A stretch of 49,059 nt of DNA from Bacteroidales bacterium (GCA_017651225.1 JAGCDF010000058.1:1-49059), one strand, 5' to 3'; shown: positions 39,887 through 49,059, counted from the stretch's first letter. Translations and numbers: made by a program. Notes: generated from the letters alone by a model not told the origin.

Positions 39887-42800
39887 CCCAGCTCTTGATG
39901 CTGATCTCGTCCAGCGGGACGGCGCAGAAGGCACGGATATAGGCCGTAGCCAGGCGGCTGTTGGTGATCAGCGGCACGTTGAAGTCGATGGCCGCACGGC
40001 GCATCTGATAGCCGTTGCTGAGCTCGCTGTGGGTGAAGTTCTTGGGGATGTTGATCACCAGCTCCACTTCATGCTTGCGGATCAGATCCAGGGCCGCCGG
40101 GGCGCCGAACTTCTCCTCGTTCGGCCAGAGGGCCTGGATGGCCGGGACGCCGTTCTCATTCAGGTACTTGGCGGTGCCGCCCGTGGCGTAGATCGTATAT
40201 TTCTTCTCCGTCAGGAGCTGGCAGGCGCCCAGCAGGTCGGCCTTCTGGATCGGGTTGCCGGAAGAGATGAGGATGGACTTCTGCGGGATGCGGTGGCCCA
40301 CGGAGAGCATGGACTTGAGCAGCGCCTCATTGAGGTTGTCGCCGATGCAGCCCACCTCGCCGGTGGACGCCATGTCCACGCCCAGCACCGGGTCCGCCTT
40401 GCCCAGGCGGGCGAAGGAGAACTGGGAGCACTTGATGCCCACGTAGTCCAGCTCGAAGGGATCGATGTCGATCTTCTCCGGCCGCTGGCCGAGCATACAG
40501 CGCGTGGCCAGGTCGATGAAGTTGACCTTCAGAACCTTGGACACGAAGGGGAAGCTGCGGGAAGCGCGCAGGTTGCACTCGATGACCTTGATGTAGTTGT
40601 CGGTGGCGAGGAACTGGATGTTGAACGGGCCGGTGATGTGCAGCTCGGCGGCGATGGCGGCCGCGGTCTTGCGGATCTTGGCGGCCGTGATGCCGTAGAT
40701 CTTCTGCGGCGGGAACTGGATGGTGGCGTCGCCGGAGTGCACGCCCGCGAACTCGATGTGCTCGGAGATCGCGTAGGCGATCACCTTGCCGCCGTCGGCC
40801 ACGGCGTCGCATTCCAGCTCCTTGCAGCGCTGCATGAAGGAGCTGATGACCACCGGATGCTCCTCGGAGACCTCGACGGCCATGTCGAGGAAGATGCGGA
40901 GGTCCTCCTTGCTGTAGCAGACGTTCATGGCGGCGCCGGAGAGCACGTACGAAGGGCGCACGAGCACCGGGAAGCCGACTTCGTCGACGAACTTGTCCAC
41001 GTCGGCCATCGTCGTCAGCTCGCTCCAGCGCGGCTGGTCGATGCCCAGCTTGTCCACGATCTGGGAGAACTTGTTGCGGTCCTCCGCGCGGTCGATGTCG
41101 TGGGCCGTCGTGCCGAGGATGTGCACGCCCGCGCGCATCAGGGGCACGGCCAGGTTGTTCGGAATCTGGCCGCCCACGCTCACGATCACGCCGTAGGGCT
41201 TCTCCATCGCGCAGATCTCCATCACCGTCTCGAAGCTCAGCTCGTCGAAATAGAGCCGGTCGCAGACGTCGTAGTCCGTGGAGACGGTCTCGGGGTTGTA
41301 GTTGATCATGATGGCCTTGTAGCCGCTGCTGCGCAGGGTGTTCAGGGCGTTCACGCCGCACCAGTCGAACTCCACGGAGCTGCCGATGCGGTAGGCGCCG
41401 GAACCGAGGACGATGACGGTGTTGGAGCCGTCCTCGAAGTCGACGTCGTCCGTTTCACCGTTATAAGTCAGATACAGGTAATTGGTCGAGGAAGGGAATT
41501 CCGCGGCCAGGGTGTCGATCTGCTTGACGTGCGGGCGCAGGCCCAGGAAGGCGCGCAGCTCGCGCACCTTGGCCTCGGGGGCGCCGGTCAGGCGGGAGAT
41601 CTGGACATCCGAGAAGCCCTGGCACTTGGCCTTCTTCAGCAGGTCGAAGCTGATGTCGGTCAGTTTCGTGCAGGCGCCGAGCTCGTGGTAGGTCTTGGCG
41701 ATGCCGGCCAGCTTGCAGAGGAACCAGCGGTCGATCTTGGTCAGCTCGTGGATACGGTCCACGCTGTAGCCGGCCTCGAAGGCGGCGGCGATGGCGAAGA
41801 TGCGCGTGTCAGTCGGCGTCTTGAGCGCCTCGTCCAGGTTGGAGCCGTTGAACGGCTTGTTGCACACGAACCCGTTGGCGCCCTGGCCGATCATGCGCAG
41901 GCCCTTCTGGATGGCCTCTTCGAAGCTCCGGCCGATGGCCATCACTTCGCCGACGCTCTTCATGCTGGAGCCGATCTCGCGGGACACGCCCTTGAACTTG
42001 GCGAGGTCCCAGCGGGGGATCTTGCAGACCACGTAGTCCAGCGCCGGCTCGAAGAAGGCCGGCGTGGTCTTGGTCACGGAGTTCTTCAGCTCGTAGAGGC
42101 CGTAGCCCAGGCCGAGCTTCGCGGCGATGAAGGCGAGGGGATAGCCCGTGGCCTTGGAGGCCAGGGCGGAGGAGCGGCTCAGACGGGCGTTCACCTCGAT
42201 GACGCGATAGTCCTCGCCGTCCGGGCTGAAGGCGTACTGCACGTTGCACTCGCCGACGATGCCCACGTGGCGGACGATGTCGATGGCAATCTTGCGCAGG
42301 TAGTGGTATTCGTCGTTGGTCAGGGTCTGCGAAGGAGCCACCACGATGCTCTCGCCGGTGTGGATGCCGAGCGGGTCGAAGTTCTCCATGTTACAGACCG
42401 TGATGCAGTTGTCGTAGCGGTCGCGGACGACCTCGTACTCGATCTCCTTCCAGCCGCGCAGGGACTTCTCGACGAGCACCTGCGGGGAGAAGGAGAAGGC
42501 CTTGCGGGCCACGGTGTCGAGCTCGGCCTCGTTCTCGCAGAAACCGGAACCCAGGCCGCCCAGCGCGTAGGCCGCGCGGATGATGACCGGATAGCCGACC
42601 TCGCGCGCGGCGGCGCGGGCCTCTTCCAGGTTGGCCGCGGCGTGCGACTTGATGGTCCTCACGCCGATCTCGTCCAGGCGCTCCACGAAGAGCTCGCGGT
42701 CCTCGGTGTCGATGATGGACTGGACCGGGGTGCCGAGCACCTGCACGTTGTTCGCCTCGAGGATGCCGCTCTTGTAGAGCTCCACACCGCAGTTGAGCGC

Positions 42801-43079
42801 GGTCTGGCCGCCGAACGAGAGCAGGATGCCCTGGGGCTTCTCCTTCTTGATGACCTTCTCCACGAAGAAGGGCGTCACGGGCAGGAAGTAGACCTTGTCG
42901 GCCACGCCTTCGGAGGTCTGCACCGTGGCGATGTTGGGGTTGATGAGGACCGTCTTGATGCCCTCCTCGCGGAGGGCCTTGAGGGCCTGCGAGCCGCTGT
43001 AGTCGAATTCGCCGGCCTCGCCGATCTTGAGGGCGCCCGAGCCGAGCACCAGAACTTTCTTTATGTTGGAGTCGATCAT
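39876..43079 (-). CDS. carB: Carbamoyl-phosphate synthase large subunit
   Basis: A 1067-residue ligase making carbamoyl phosphate from bicarbonate, ammonia and two ATP. Two homologous ATP-grasp halves are visible (GSGALKIGEAGEFDYSGSQ near the start and GSGAYRIGSSVEFDWCGVNA near residue 560), with an oligomerisation region between and an MGS-like allosteric domain at the C-terminus (KYTIYATGGTAKYLNENG). The length is full. ATGA overlap with carA. Allosteric control by ornithine and UMP is known for the family but not visible here. Confidence 0.98.
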   Translation of the reverse strand: MIDSNIKKVLVLGSGALKIGEAGEFDYSGSQALKALREEGIKTVLINPNIATVQTSEGVADKVYFLPVTPFFVEKVIKKEKPQGILLSFGGQTALNCGVELYKSGILEANNVQVLGTPVQSIIDTEDRELFVERLDEIGVRTIKSHAAANLEEARAAAREVGYPVIIRAAYALGGLGSGFCENEAELDTVARKAFSFSPQVLVEKSLRGWKEIEYEVVRDRYDNCITVCNMENFDPLGIHTGESIVVAPSQTLTNDEYHYLRKIAIDIVRHVGIVGECNVQYAFSPDGEDYRVIEVNARLSRSSALASKATGYPLAFIAAKLGLGYGLYELKNSVTKTTPAFFEPALDYVVCKIPRWDLAKFKGVSREIGSSMKSVGEVMAIGRSFEEAIQKGLRMIGQGANGFVCNKPFNGSNLDEALKTPTDTRIFAIAAAFEAGYSVDRIHELTKIDRWFLCKLAGIAKTYHELGACTKLTDISFDLLKKAKCQGFSDVQISRLTGAPEAKVRELRAFLGLRPHVKQIDTLAAEFPSSTNYLYLTYNGETDDVDFEDGSNTVIVLGSGAYRIGSSVEFDWCGVNALNTLRSSGYKAIMINYNPETVSTDYDVCDRLYFDELSFETVMEICAMEKPYGVIVSVGGQIPNNLAVPLMRAGVHILGTTAHDIDRAEDRNKFSQIVDKLGIDQPRWSELTTMADVDKFVDEVGFPVLVRPSYVLSGAAMNVCYSKEDLRIFLDMAVEVSEEHPVVISSFMQRCKELECDAVADGGKVIAYAISEHIEFAGVHSGDATIQFPPQKIYGITAAKIRKTAAAIAAELHITGPFNIQFLATDNYIKVIECNLRASRSFPFVSKVLKVNFIDLATRCMLGQRPEKIDIDPFELDYVGIKCSQFSFARLGKADPVLGVDMASTGEVGCIGDNLNEALLKSMLSVGHRIPQKSILISSGNPIQKADLLGACQLLTEKKYTIYATGGTAKYLNENGVPAIQALWPNEEKFGAPAALDLIRKHEVELVINIPKNFTHSELSNGYQMRRAAIDFNVPLITNSRLATAYIRAFCAVPLDEISIKSWDEY

Positions 43080-44152
43080 AATCTGGAGATAAAGTCGTCA
43101 AAGAAGAATTCCGTATCCACCGGGCCGCTGGAGGCCTCCGGGTGGAACTGGGCGGAGAAGAAGGGCTTGGACTTATGCCGGATGCCTTCGTTGGTGCCGT
43201 CGTTCATGTTGACGAAGTACGGCTCCCAGCCTTCCGGCAGGCGGCTGTCGTCGACGGCGAAACCGTGGTTCTGCGAGGTGATGAAGCACTTGTCCGTGCC
43301 CGCCTGGCGCACCGGCTGGTTGTGGGAGCGGTGGCCGTATTTCAGTTTATAGGTGGACGCGCCGGCGGCGATGCTCAGCAGCTGGTTGCCCATGCAGATG
43401 CCGCAGACGGGCTTGTCGCCCTGCAGGGCCTTGCGGATGTGTTCCACCGTGACGCCGCAGAGCGCCGGGTTGCCCGGGCCGTTCGAGATGAACAGGCCGT
43501 CCCACTCGAGCTGGTTGAAATCGTAATCCCAGGGCACGCGGATCAGCTCCACGCCGCGCTCCACCAGGCAGCGCAGGATCTGGTGCTTGACGCCGCAGTC
43601 CACCAGGACCACCTTCTTGTCGCCCTGGCCGTAGCGGATCACTTCTTTGCAGCTGACGATGGCCACCTGGTTGTCCAGGTTCGGGTCGGGGACCTTCGCC
43701 ACCGGCTCCGCGCCTTCCGGCACGATCTGGCCGAGCATCGCTCCCTCCTCGCGGATCATCTGCGTGAGCGCGCGCGTGTCGATGCCGAAGATGCCCGGGA
43801 TCTTCTGCTCCTGCAGCCAGTCGCCGAGGCTCTTGACGGCGTCCCAGTGGCTGTACTCCTCGCTGTAGTTGGAGATGATCAGGCCGCGGACATGGATCTT
43901 CTCGGACTCGAAGGTCTTGCAGATGCCGTTGGCGTCCACTTCCATGGGCGGGATGCCGTAGTTGCCGATGAGGGGGTAGGTGACGCAGAGGATCTGGCCG
44001 GAATAGGAGGGGTCCGTAAGGCTCTCGGGATAGCCCACCATCGCCGTGGAGAAGACCACTTCTCCGTCGCAGGGGCCGTCGTAGCCGAAGCTCCAGCCTT
44101 CCATCTTCCGTCCGTTCTGCAGGACGAGTGTCGCTTTTTTGCGTGTTGCCAT
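43076..44152 (-). CDS. carA: Carbamoyl-phosphate synthase small subunit
   Basis: A 358-residue glutaminase subunit that feeds ammonia to CarB. The class I amidotransferase triad is Cys253 (VCGICMGNQ), His338 and Glu340 (AQFHPEAS). The start at 44152 (MATRKKATLVLQNG) is chosen over an ATG 10 codons upstream that lies almost at the end of argH. The stop overlaps the carB start as ATGA. Confidence 0.97.
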   Translation of the reverse strand: MATRKKATLVLQNGRKMEGWSFGYDGPCDGEVVFSTAMVGYPESLTDPSYSGQILCVTYPLIGNYGIPPMEVDANGICKTFESEKIHVRGLIISNYSEEYSHWDAVKSLGDWLQEQKIPGIFGIDTRALTQMIREEGAMLGQIVPEGAEPVAKVPDPNLDNQVAIVSCKEVIRYGQGDKKVVLVDCGVKHQILRCLVERGVELIRVPWDYDFNQLEWDGLFISNGPGNPALCGVTVEHIRKALQGDKPVCGICMGNQLLSIAAGASTYKLKYGHRSHNQPVRQAGTDKCFITSQNHGFAVDDSRLPEGWEPYFVNMNDGTNEGIRHKSKPFFSAQFHPEASSGPVDTEFFFDDFISRL

Positions 44153-44159
44153 AGTTTTT

Positions 44160-45479
44160 TTATTTCCAATTGGACGCCGCATCCATCAGCGCGGCGATCT
44201 TGTCGTTACAAAGGTTACCCAGGCTGCCCAGGTGCGTGTGGCCGAGGTCGGAGGCCTTCAGCGCGGCCTTGTCGCCGCCGCTGTAGCGGAAGCGGCCCTC
44301 GTTCACCTCAATGCCCACCTGCTTGTAGGCCTCGCGGAAGGGCGTGCCCGCGAGCGTGCGGCGGTTCACCTCCTCGACCGTGAAGAGGTAGTCGTAGAGC
44401 GGACTGTCGAGGATCTTCTCGTTGATCTCGATGTGCTGGAGCATGTAGTCCGTCATCTGCAGGCACTCGTGCATCAGCTCCAGGGCGGGGAAGAGGATGT
44501 CCTTGAGGAGCTGGTAGTCGCGGTGGTAGCCGTGCGGCATGTTGCTGCAGAGCAGGGCGATTTCGTTCTCGCAGGCGAGGATGCGGTTGCACTTGCCGCG
44601 GAGGATCTCCCACACGTCGGGGTTCTTCTTGTGCGGCATGATGCTGGAGCCCGTGGTCAGCTCGTCCGGGAAGTGGATGAAGCCGAAATTCGGACACATG
44701 TACATGCAGCAGTCGGCCGCGAATTTATTGAGCGTCAGCGCGATGCCGCCCAGGGCGGAAGCCACGGCGCGCTCGGTGCGCCCGCGCTGCATCTGCGCCG
44801 CGACGCTGTTGTAGACCGGGGAGTCGAAGTCCAGCAGGTCCGTCGTCATCTGGCGGTCGAGGGGGAAGGAATTGCCGTACCCGGCGGCGGAGCCGAGCGG
44901 GTTGCGGTTCACCATCTTATAGGCGCCGCCCAGGCCGTACATGTCGTCCACGAGCGCTTCGGCGTAGGCGCCGAACCAGAGGCCGAAGGAGGAGGGCATG
45001 GCCACCTGCGCGTGCGTGTAGCCCGGCAGGAGGACCTCCTTGTGCCGCTCGCTGAGGCCCTGGAGGGTGCGGAAGAGCGCGAGCACCTCCCCGCGGACGG
45101 TCTTCAGCTCGTCGCGCAGGAAGAGCTTCAGGTCCACGAGCACCTGGTCGTTGCGGGAGCGGCCGGAGTGGATCTTCTTGCCCATCTCGCCGAGTTCGCG
45201 GGTGAGCAGCAGCTCCACCTGCGAGTGGATGTCCTCGACGTCCGGCTCCAGCACGAAGTCGCCCTTCTCGATGCGCTCCGCGATGCGGGCGAGGGCGGCG
45301 TCGAGCGCCTTCAGCTCGTCGGCGCCGAGCAGGCCGATCTTCTCCAGCATCTTGATGTGCGCGCGGGAGCCCTGCACGTCGTAGCGCGCCAGGCGCAGGT
45401 CGAGCACCCGGTCGTTGCCGACCGTGAAGCGGTCCACTGCTTCCGTCGCGGATGTACCTTTATTCCAAAGTGTTGCCAT
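44160..45479 (-). CDS. argH: Argininosuccinate lyase
   Basis: A 439-residue enzyme for the last step of arginine synthesis, splitting argininosuccinate to arginine and fumarate. The fumarase-superfamily signature GSSIMPHKKNPDVWE lies near residue 276, and HSGRSRNDQVLVDLKLF near 102. The start at 45479 gives MATLWNKGTSATEAV. It overlaps the end of the argE-like gene by 20 bases and is followed by carA after 7 bases. Confidence 0.97.
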   Translation of the reverse strand: MATLWNKGTSATEAVDRFTVGNDRVLDLRLARYDVQGSRAHIKMLEKIGLLGADELKALDAALARIAERIEKGDFVLEPDVEDIHSQVELLLTRELGEMGKKIHSGRSRNDQVLVDLKLFLRDELKTVRGEVLALFRTLQGLSERHKEVLLPGYTHAQVAMPSSFGLWFGAYAEALVDDMYGLGGAYKMVNRNPLGSAAGYGNSFPLDRQMTTDLLDFDSPVYNSVAAQMQRGRTERAVASALGGIALTLNKFAADCCMYMCPNFGFIHFPDELTTGSSIMPHKKNPDVWEILRGKCNRILACENEIALLCSNMPHGYHRDYQLLKDILFPALELMHECLQMTDYMLQHIEINEKILDSPLYDYLFTVEEVNRRTLAGTPFREAYKQVGIEVNEGRFRYSGGDKAALKASDLGHTHLGSLGNLCNDKIAALMDAASNWK

Positions 45480-46551
45480 AGAACATCTCAATAAATGCTA
45501 TATACTTGTCTATCGCCTCGCGGATCTCCTGCGTGCGGATGAATTCGTCCGCTTTGTGGGAGCGGGAGGAGTCGCCGGGCCCCATCTTGACGGCGTCCAC
45601 GGGGATGCGCATCCAGTCGGAGGTGGTCGGCGAGGAGAAGGTCTCGACGCCCAGGGCCTCCGCGGTGCGGAGCAGGGGGGAGCCTTCGCGGGTGGCCGAA
45701 GAGCGGTTCGCGAGGTTGCGGGCCTTGAGCGTACTCTTGCAGAGGGCCTGCAGTTCGTCGACGATCTCTTCGTTGGTGTATTGCTCCGTGGGGCGGATGT
45801 CCACCACGAAGTGGCAGCGGTCGGGGATGACGTTGTGCGCCTGCCCGGCCTCGATCTGCGTGACGCTCAGGCGGACGTCGCCCATGCGCGGGGAATGCTT
45901 CGTGAAACGGTGCTCCCGCAGCTTCTGGATGTCGTCCATGGCGATGTAGAGGGCGTTCACGCCCTCGCCGCGCGCCGCATGGCCGCTGACGCCCTGTGCC
46001 TCGCCGTCCAGCACCAGCAGGCCGCGCTCGCTGGTGGCGGCGCGCATGCCCGTGGGCTCGCCCACGATGACCCACTGCGGCCGGGGCCAGCGGCTGTCCG
46101 TGGCGAACAGGCCGTCGGACGCGAAGAGCCAGCGCGTGCCGTCCGGGCCGCTGACCTCCTCCTCGCGGGAGAGGATCAGCATCAGGTTGACGGGAAGCTC
46201 CAGTTCATAAAAATGGCGGAAAGCAGCAATCATTGACACTACACTTCCGCCATCATCGTTGGAGCCAAGTCCATAAACAATATCGGGATCGTTCCCCGAA
46301 TCGTACGGGTCACGGGTGTAGCCATGATTGACGGGAACCGTATCGAGATGGGCATCCAGGGCAATCGTGGGCTTGGACGGATCGAAACGTCGGTTCAGCG
46401 CCAGCAGGTTGCCTCGGACCTCTTCGCACGGGATTCCGAAACCGGCCAGCGCCTCCCGGACGCAGGCAGCCACCGCCGCCTCCTGCCCGGAGAGGGAAGG
46501 GATGCGGACCATCTGCCGCAGCAAGGCTATGGAATCTTCGTACAAACTCAT
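45460..46551 (-). CDS. argE: M20-family N-acyl-ornithine/citrulline deacylase
   Basis: A 363-residue zinc amidohydrolase. The metal-site motifs are LDAHLDTVPV near 63-72, GLGSNDDGGS near 93-102, REEEVSG near 129 and the final RSHKADEF near 335. Given the succinylornithine-type transcarbamylase next door, it most likely removes the succinyl (or acetyl) group from N-acylcitrulline rather than from N-acetylornithine. ATGA overlap with argB. Confidence 0.9.
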   Translation of the reverse strand: MSLYEDSIALLRQMVRIPSLSGQEAAVAACVREALAGFGIPCEEVRGNLLALNRRFDPSKPTIALDAHLDTVPVNHGYTRDPYDSGNDPDIVYGLGSNDDGGSVVSMIAAFRHFYELELPVNLMLILSREEEVSGPDGTRWLFASDGLFATDSRWPRPQWVIVGEPTGMRAATSERGLLVLDGEAQGVSGHAARGEGVNALYIAMDDIQKLREHRFTKHSPRMGDVRLSVTQIEAGQAHNVIPDRCHFVVDIRPTEQYTNEEIVDELQALCKSTLKARNLANRSSATREGSPLLRTAEALGVETFSSPTTSDWMRIPVDAVKMGPGDSSRSHKADEFIRTQEIREAIDKYIAFIEMFYGNTLE

Positions 46552-47327
46552 ATCTTCAATTCAGTGCCGCCCGGTTCCAGCAGGTTGGCGGCGTTCCGGA
46601 TGACGACCCCGCAGGCGCCTTCCCGCAGGGCTGCAAAGGAGTTTTCCAGCTTGGGAATCATCCCCTCCGCGACGCGTCCTTCCGCCTTGAGGCGCTCGAA
46701 TCCGGCCGGATCGAGGGAGGGGATGACGCTGTCGTCGTCATTCCGGTCACAAAGTACGCCATTTTTTTCGAAACAATAAAATAGTTTTGCACCCAAAGCG
46801 ACAGAAATTGCTGCCGCCATGGTGTCGGCGTTCGTGTTGAGCAGCTGGCCGGCGCCGTCGTGGTTGATGGCGCTGAACACCGGCACGAGGCCGGCGTCGA
46901 GGAGCTGCTTGATGAAGGGGACGTTGACGGAGGCCGCAGTCACGTCGCCCACGAAGCCGAAATCCACGACGGTGACGCCGTCGGAGAGGGTTTTCGGGGC
47001 GCGCTTGCGCGCGGTGACCACACTGCCGTCGCAGCCCGACAAGCCGATGGCGTTGCAGCCGTGCGCCTGCAGGCGGGCGACGATGTCCGTGTTGCACCAG
47101 CCGGCATAGACCATCGTCACGACCTCGAGCGTGGCCGCGTCCGTGACGCGCCGGCCCTCGATCTTGACGGGCTCCTGCCCCAGGGCTTTCTGCACCTGGC
47201 TGGCGCGCACACCGCCGCCGTGGACGATGACCTTCGGGCCCGGCAGGGCCGCGAATTCCGCGCAGAAGCGCTCGAGCGCCTGCGGGTCGTCCACCACGTT
47301 GCCACCGATCTTGTAGAGACTGATCAT
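46548..47327 (-). CDS. argB: Acetylglutamate kinase
   Basis: A 259-residue amino-acid kinase for the second step of arginine synthesis. Motifs: YKIGGNVVD at 5-13 (nucleotide site), VIVHGGG near 33-39, GLSGCDGSVVTARKR near 95-109 and NTNADTMAAAIS near 163-174. In this operon it may act on N-succinylglutamate rather than N-acetylglutamate (inference from the succinyl-type pathway). It lacks the N-terminal helix linked to arginine feedback in hexameric forms. 4-base overlaps on both sides. Confidence 0.95.
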   Translation of the reverse strand: MISLYKIGGNVVDDPQALERFCAEFAALPGPKVIVHGGGVRASQVQKALGQEPVKIEGRRVTDAATLEVVTMVYAGWCNTDIVARLQAHGCNAIGLSGCDGSVVTARKRAPKTLSDGVTVVDFGFVGDVTAASVNVPFIKQLLDAGLVPVFSAINHDGAGQLLNTNADTMAAAISVALGAKLFYCFEKNGVLCDRNDDDSVIPSLDPAGFERLKAEGRVAEGMIPKLENSFAALREGACGVVIRNAANLLEPGGTELKI

Positions 47328-48286
47328 AAGCTTTCCAGCATCCGTTTCATCACCACCTGCGCGGAGACGGCGCGGTTGGCCGCTTCCGGGATGACCAGGC
47401 TCGTGGGGGCGTCGATCACCTCGTCGGAGACGATCATGTTGCGCCGCACGGGCAGGCAGTGCATGAAGTAAGCGTTATTGGTCACGGCCATGTGCCTGGC
47501 GTCCACCGTCCAGCCCATGTCCTTGCTGAGGATCTGTCCGTACTGGGCGGGGTCGGTCACGCCCGGGCAGCTCCAGTTCTTGGCATAGACGAAGTCGGCG
47601 CCCTCCAGGGCCTTCATCTGGTCGTATTCGACGGGCGCGTTGCCGGCGAAGGCCGGATCGAGCTCGTAGCCGTGCGGATGCGTGATTACGAAGTCCACGT
47701 CCGCTGCGTTCATCCACTCCGCGAAGGAGTTCGGCACGGCCTGGGGCAGGGCGCGCGGGTGCGGGGCCCAGGTCAGCACCACCTTGGGGCGCTTCTTCTT
47801 GCGGTACTCCTCGATGGTGATCAGGTCCGCAAAGGCCTGGCAGGGATGCACCGTGGCGGATTCGAGGCTGATCACGGGCTTGCCGCCGTACTCCACGAAC
47901 TGCTTCAGGACGGTCTCGCTGTAGTCGAAGTCCCGGTCCTGCAGGCCCGCGAAGGAGCGGATGCCGATGATGTCGCAGTAGCTGGTCATCACGGGGATGG
48001 CCTCGCGCAGGTGCTCGGACTTGTCGCCGTCCATCACCACGCCCATCTCGGTCTCCAGCTTCCAGCTGTCCTGGCCGATGTTGAGCACGATGGGGCTCAT
48101 GCCCAGGTTGAGCGCCGCCTTCTGGCTGCTCAGGCGCGTGCGCAGGCTGCTGTTGAAGAAGACCAGCATGATGGTCTTGTTCTCGCCGAGGTGCTTCCAG
48201 GCAAAGGGCGTGGCCTTCACCTGCTTCGCTTCCTCAAGCGCTGCGCCGAGGTCGCCGATATCGCTGACGTGGAAGAATGATTTCAT
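47324..48286 (-). CDS. argF': N-succinylornithine carbamoyltransferase
   Basis: A 320-residue transcarbamylase nearly colinear with the characterised Bacteroides fragilis enzyme. Shared segments include FFNSSLRTRLS at 44-54 (carbamoyl-phosphate site), GIRSFAGL near 108, TWAPHPRALPQAVPNSFAEW and HCLPVRRNMIVSDEVI. The residue that separates acetyl- from succinyl-ornithine specificity (Pro90 in B. fragilis, Glu in the acetyl enzyme) is Ser90 here (MDGDKSEHL). Ser at this position is known to give succinyl specificity. The start at 48286 matches the family. ATGA overlap with argD. Confidence 0.93.
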   Translation of the reverse strand: MKSFFHVSDIGDLGAALEEAKQVKATPFAWKHLGENKTIMLVFFNSSLRTRLSSQKAALNLGMSPIVLNIGQDSWKLETEMGVVMDGDKSEHLREAIPVMTSYCDIIGIRSFAGLQDRDFDYSETVLKQFVEYGGKPVISLESATVHPCQAFADLITIEEYRKKKRPKVVLTWAPHPRALPQAVPNSFAEWMNAADVDFVITHPHGYELDPAFAGNAPVEYDQMKALEGADFVYAKNWSCPGVTDPAQYGQILSKDMGWTVDARHMAVTNNAYFMHCLPVRRNMIVSDEVIDAPTSLVIPEAANRAVSAQVVMKRMLESL

Positions 48287-49059
48287 TTTGCGAGTACTTC
48301 TGAGAATGCGGTGAGGAACCGGTCCGCCTCGGCCTTCGTCAGGCACAGCGGGGCGAGGAGCCGGATCATGTTCTGGCCGGCCACGCCGGTGAAGATGTGC
48401 TTGTCGTAGAGGAGCGCCTGGCGCAGGGGAGCGACGGGCTCGTTGAACTCGATGCCGAGCATCAGGCCCTTGCCGCGCACCTCCTTGATGCGGTCGCTCT
48501 TCGGGAGCGACTCCTTGATATAGTCGCCGACGGCGAGGGCGTTCGCCATCAGGCCTTCCTTTTCAATGATGTCGAGCACGGCGAGCGCGCCCGCGCAGGC
48601 GAGGTAGTTGCCGCCGAAGGTGGTGCCGAGCATGCCCTTGCGCGCCTGGAAGCGCGGGGAGATGAGGATGCCGCCGCAGGGGAAACCGTTGGCGATGCCC
48701 TTGCCCATGGTGATGATGTCCGGCTTGATGCCGGCCCACTGGTGGGCGAAGAACTTGCCCGTGCGGCCGTAGCCGCTCTGCACCTCGTCGAGGATAAGCG
48801 CGGCCTTGTACTGGTCGCACATGCGGCGGAGCGCCTGCATGAAGCCGTTGGTCGGCAGGTTGATGCCGCCGCAGCCCTGGATGCCCTCGATGATGACCGC
48901 AGCCACGCCGCCCTTGCTCAGCTCGTCGAGCGCGGCGTCGCCGTCGTTCAGGTCGATGAAGGTCACGCGGTGATGCGCGTTGAAGGGAGAGACGATGGCG
49001 GGGTTGTCCGTCAGCGCCACGGCGCCGGACGTGCGGCCGTGGAAGCTGTGGCGGAAGGC
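48283..49059 (-). CDS. argD: N-acylornithine aminotransferase, partial
   Basis: Class III PLP aminotransferase making N-acylornithine from its semialdehyde. The N-terminus lies outside the window; 258 codons are present, beginning AFRHSFHGRTSGAVALTD. Motifs include LILDEVQSGYGRTGKFFAH and the PLP lysine in IITMGKGIANGFP. The C-terminus ends RFLTAFSEVLAK. It is the most upstream operon gene visible, so the promoter is outside the window. Confidence 0.95.
   Translation of the reverse strand, partial: AFRHSFHGRTSGAVALTDNPAIVSPFNAHHRVTFIDLNDGDAALDELSKGGVAAVIIEGIQGCGGINLPTNGFMQALRRMCDQYKAALILDEVQSGYGRTGKFFAHQWAGIKPDIITMGKGIANGFPCGGILISPRFQARKGMLGTTFGGNYLACAGALAVLDIIEKEGLMANALAVGDYIKESLPKSDRIKEVRGKGLMLGIEFNEPVAPLRQALLYDKHIFTGVAGQNMIRLLAPLCLTKAEADRFLTAFSEVLAK

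Noticed and set aside
39807..43352. Very long plus-strand open frame (1181 codons) opposite carB
   Set aside because: It is the antisense shadow of carB in GC-rich DNA; its translation is low-complexity His/Asp/Gly/Val-rich, while the minus strand gives a full CarB.

Overview
The window reads as a chromosome segment of a GC-rich member of the Bacteroidales, probably a gut or rumen lineage; I cannot name the genus. The clues are promoter boxes of the form TAnnTTTG (three times with an upstream TTTG exactly 20 bases away), few Shine-Dalgarno sites, many lipoproteins, fimbrillin-like proteins, and an ornithine transcarbamylase of the N-succinylornithine type known from Bacteroides. Gene ends overlap often and most intergenic gaps are short.

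Region 1 (1-25 kb) is mostly housekeeping. It holds cstA followed by the start of ettA; a TonB-C lipoprotein; a short ureohydrolase; and a glycine cleavage operon (gcvT-gcvH-gcvPA-gcvPB) that continues into an M15-like protein, nnrD and a secreted hydrolase. A leftward operon follows: HerA-like ATPase, M23 endopeptidase, trmO, GH27 alpha-galactosidase. Next come a lipoprotein-nudC pair and a polar amino-acid ABC transporter whose binding protein is fused to one permease. After that is an ECF sigma-factor operon with its own ECF-type promoter, then several secreted proteins or lipoproteins and an M28 peptidase.

Region 2 (about 25.2-38.8 kb) is accessory: more AT-rich, gene-sparse, and full of fragments and repeats. 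It contains an AAA_14/DUF4143 ATPase behind a 33-bp periodic palindrome array, a Cys-rich small protein, and a three-gene operon (kinase-like protein, zinc-ribbon flavin-binding protein, FMN/FAD reductase lipoprotein). Two convergent modules follow, each made of a tiny conserved peptide gene directly in front of a large surface lipoprotein gene. Then comes a divergent metallophosphoesterase/HTH pair flanked by two 201-bp direct repeats. The region ends at a tRNA-Phe gene. No integrase, transposase or reverse transcriptase is visible.

Region 3 (38.9-49 kb) is one tight leftward operon: argD, argF', argB, argE, argH, carA, carB and an EamA exporter. It joins arginine synthesis through succinylated intermediates to carbamoyl-phosphate supply. 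The most interesting items are the paired peptide/lipoprotein modules, the repeat-flanked phosphoesterase/HTH cassette, the operator-like array, the reversed lobe order in the ABC binding protein, and small palindromic repeats lying in frame inside two protein-coding genes.
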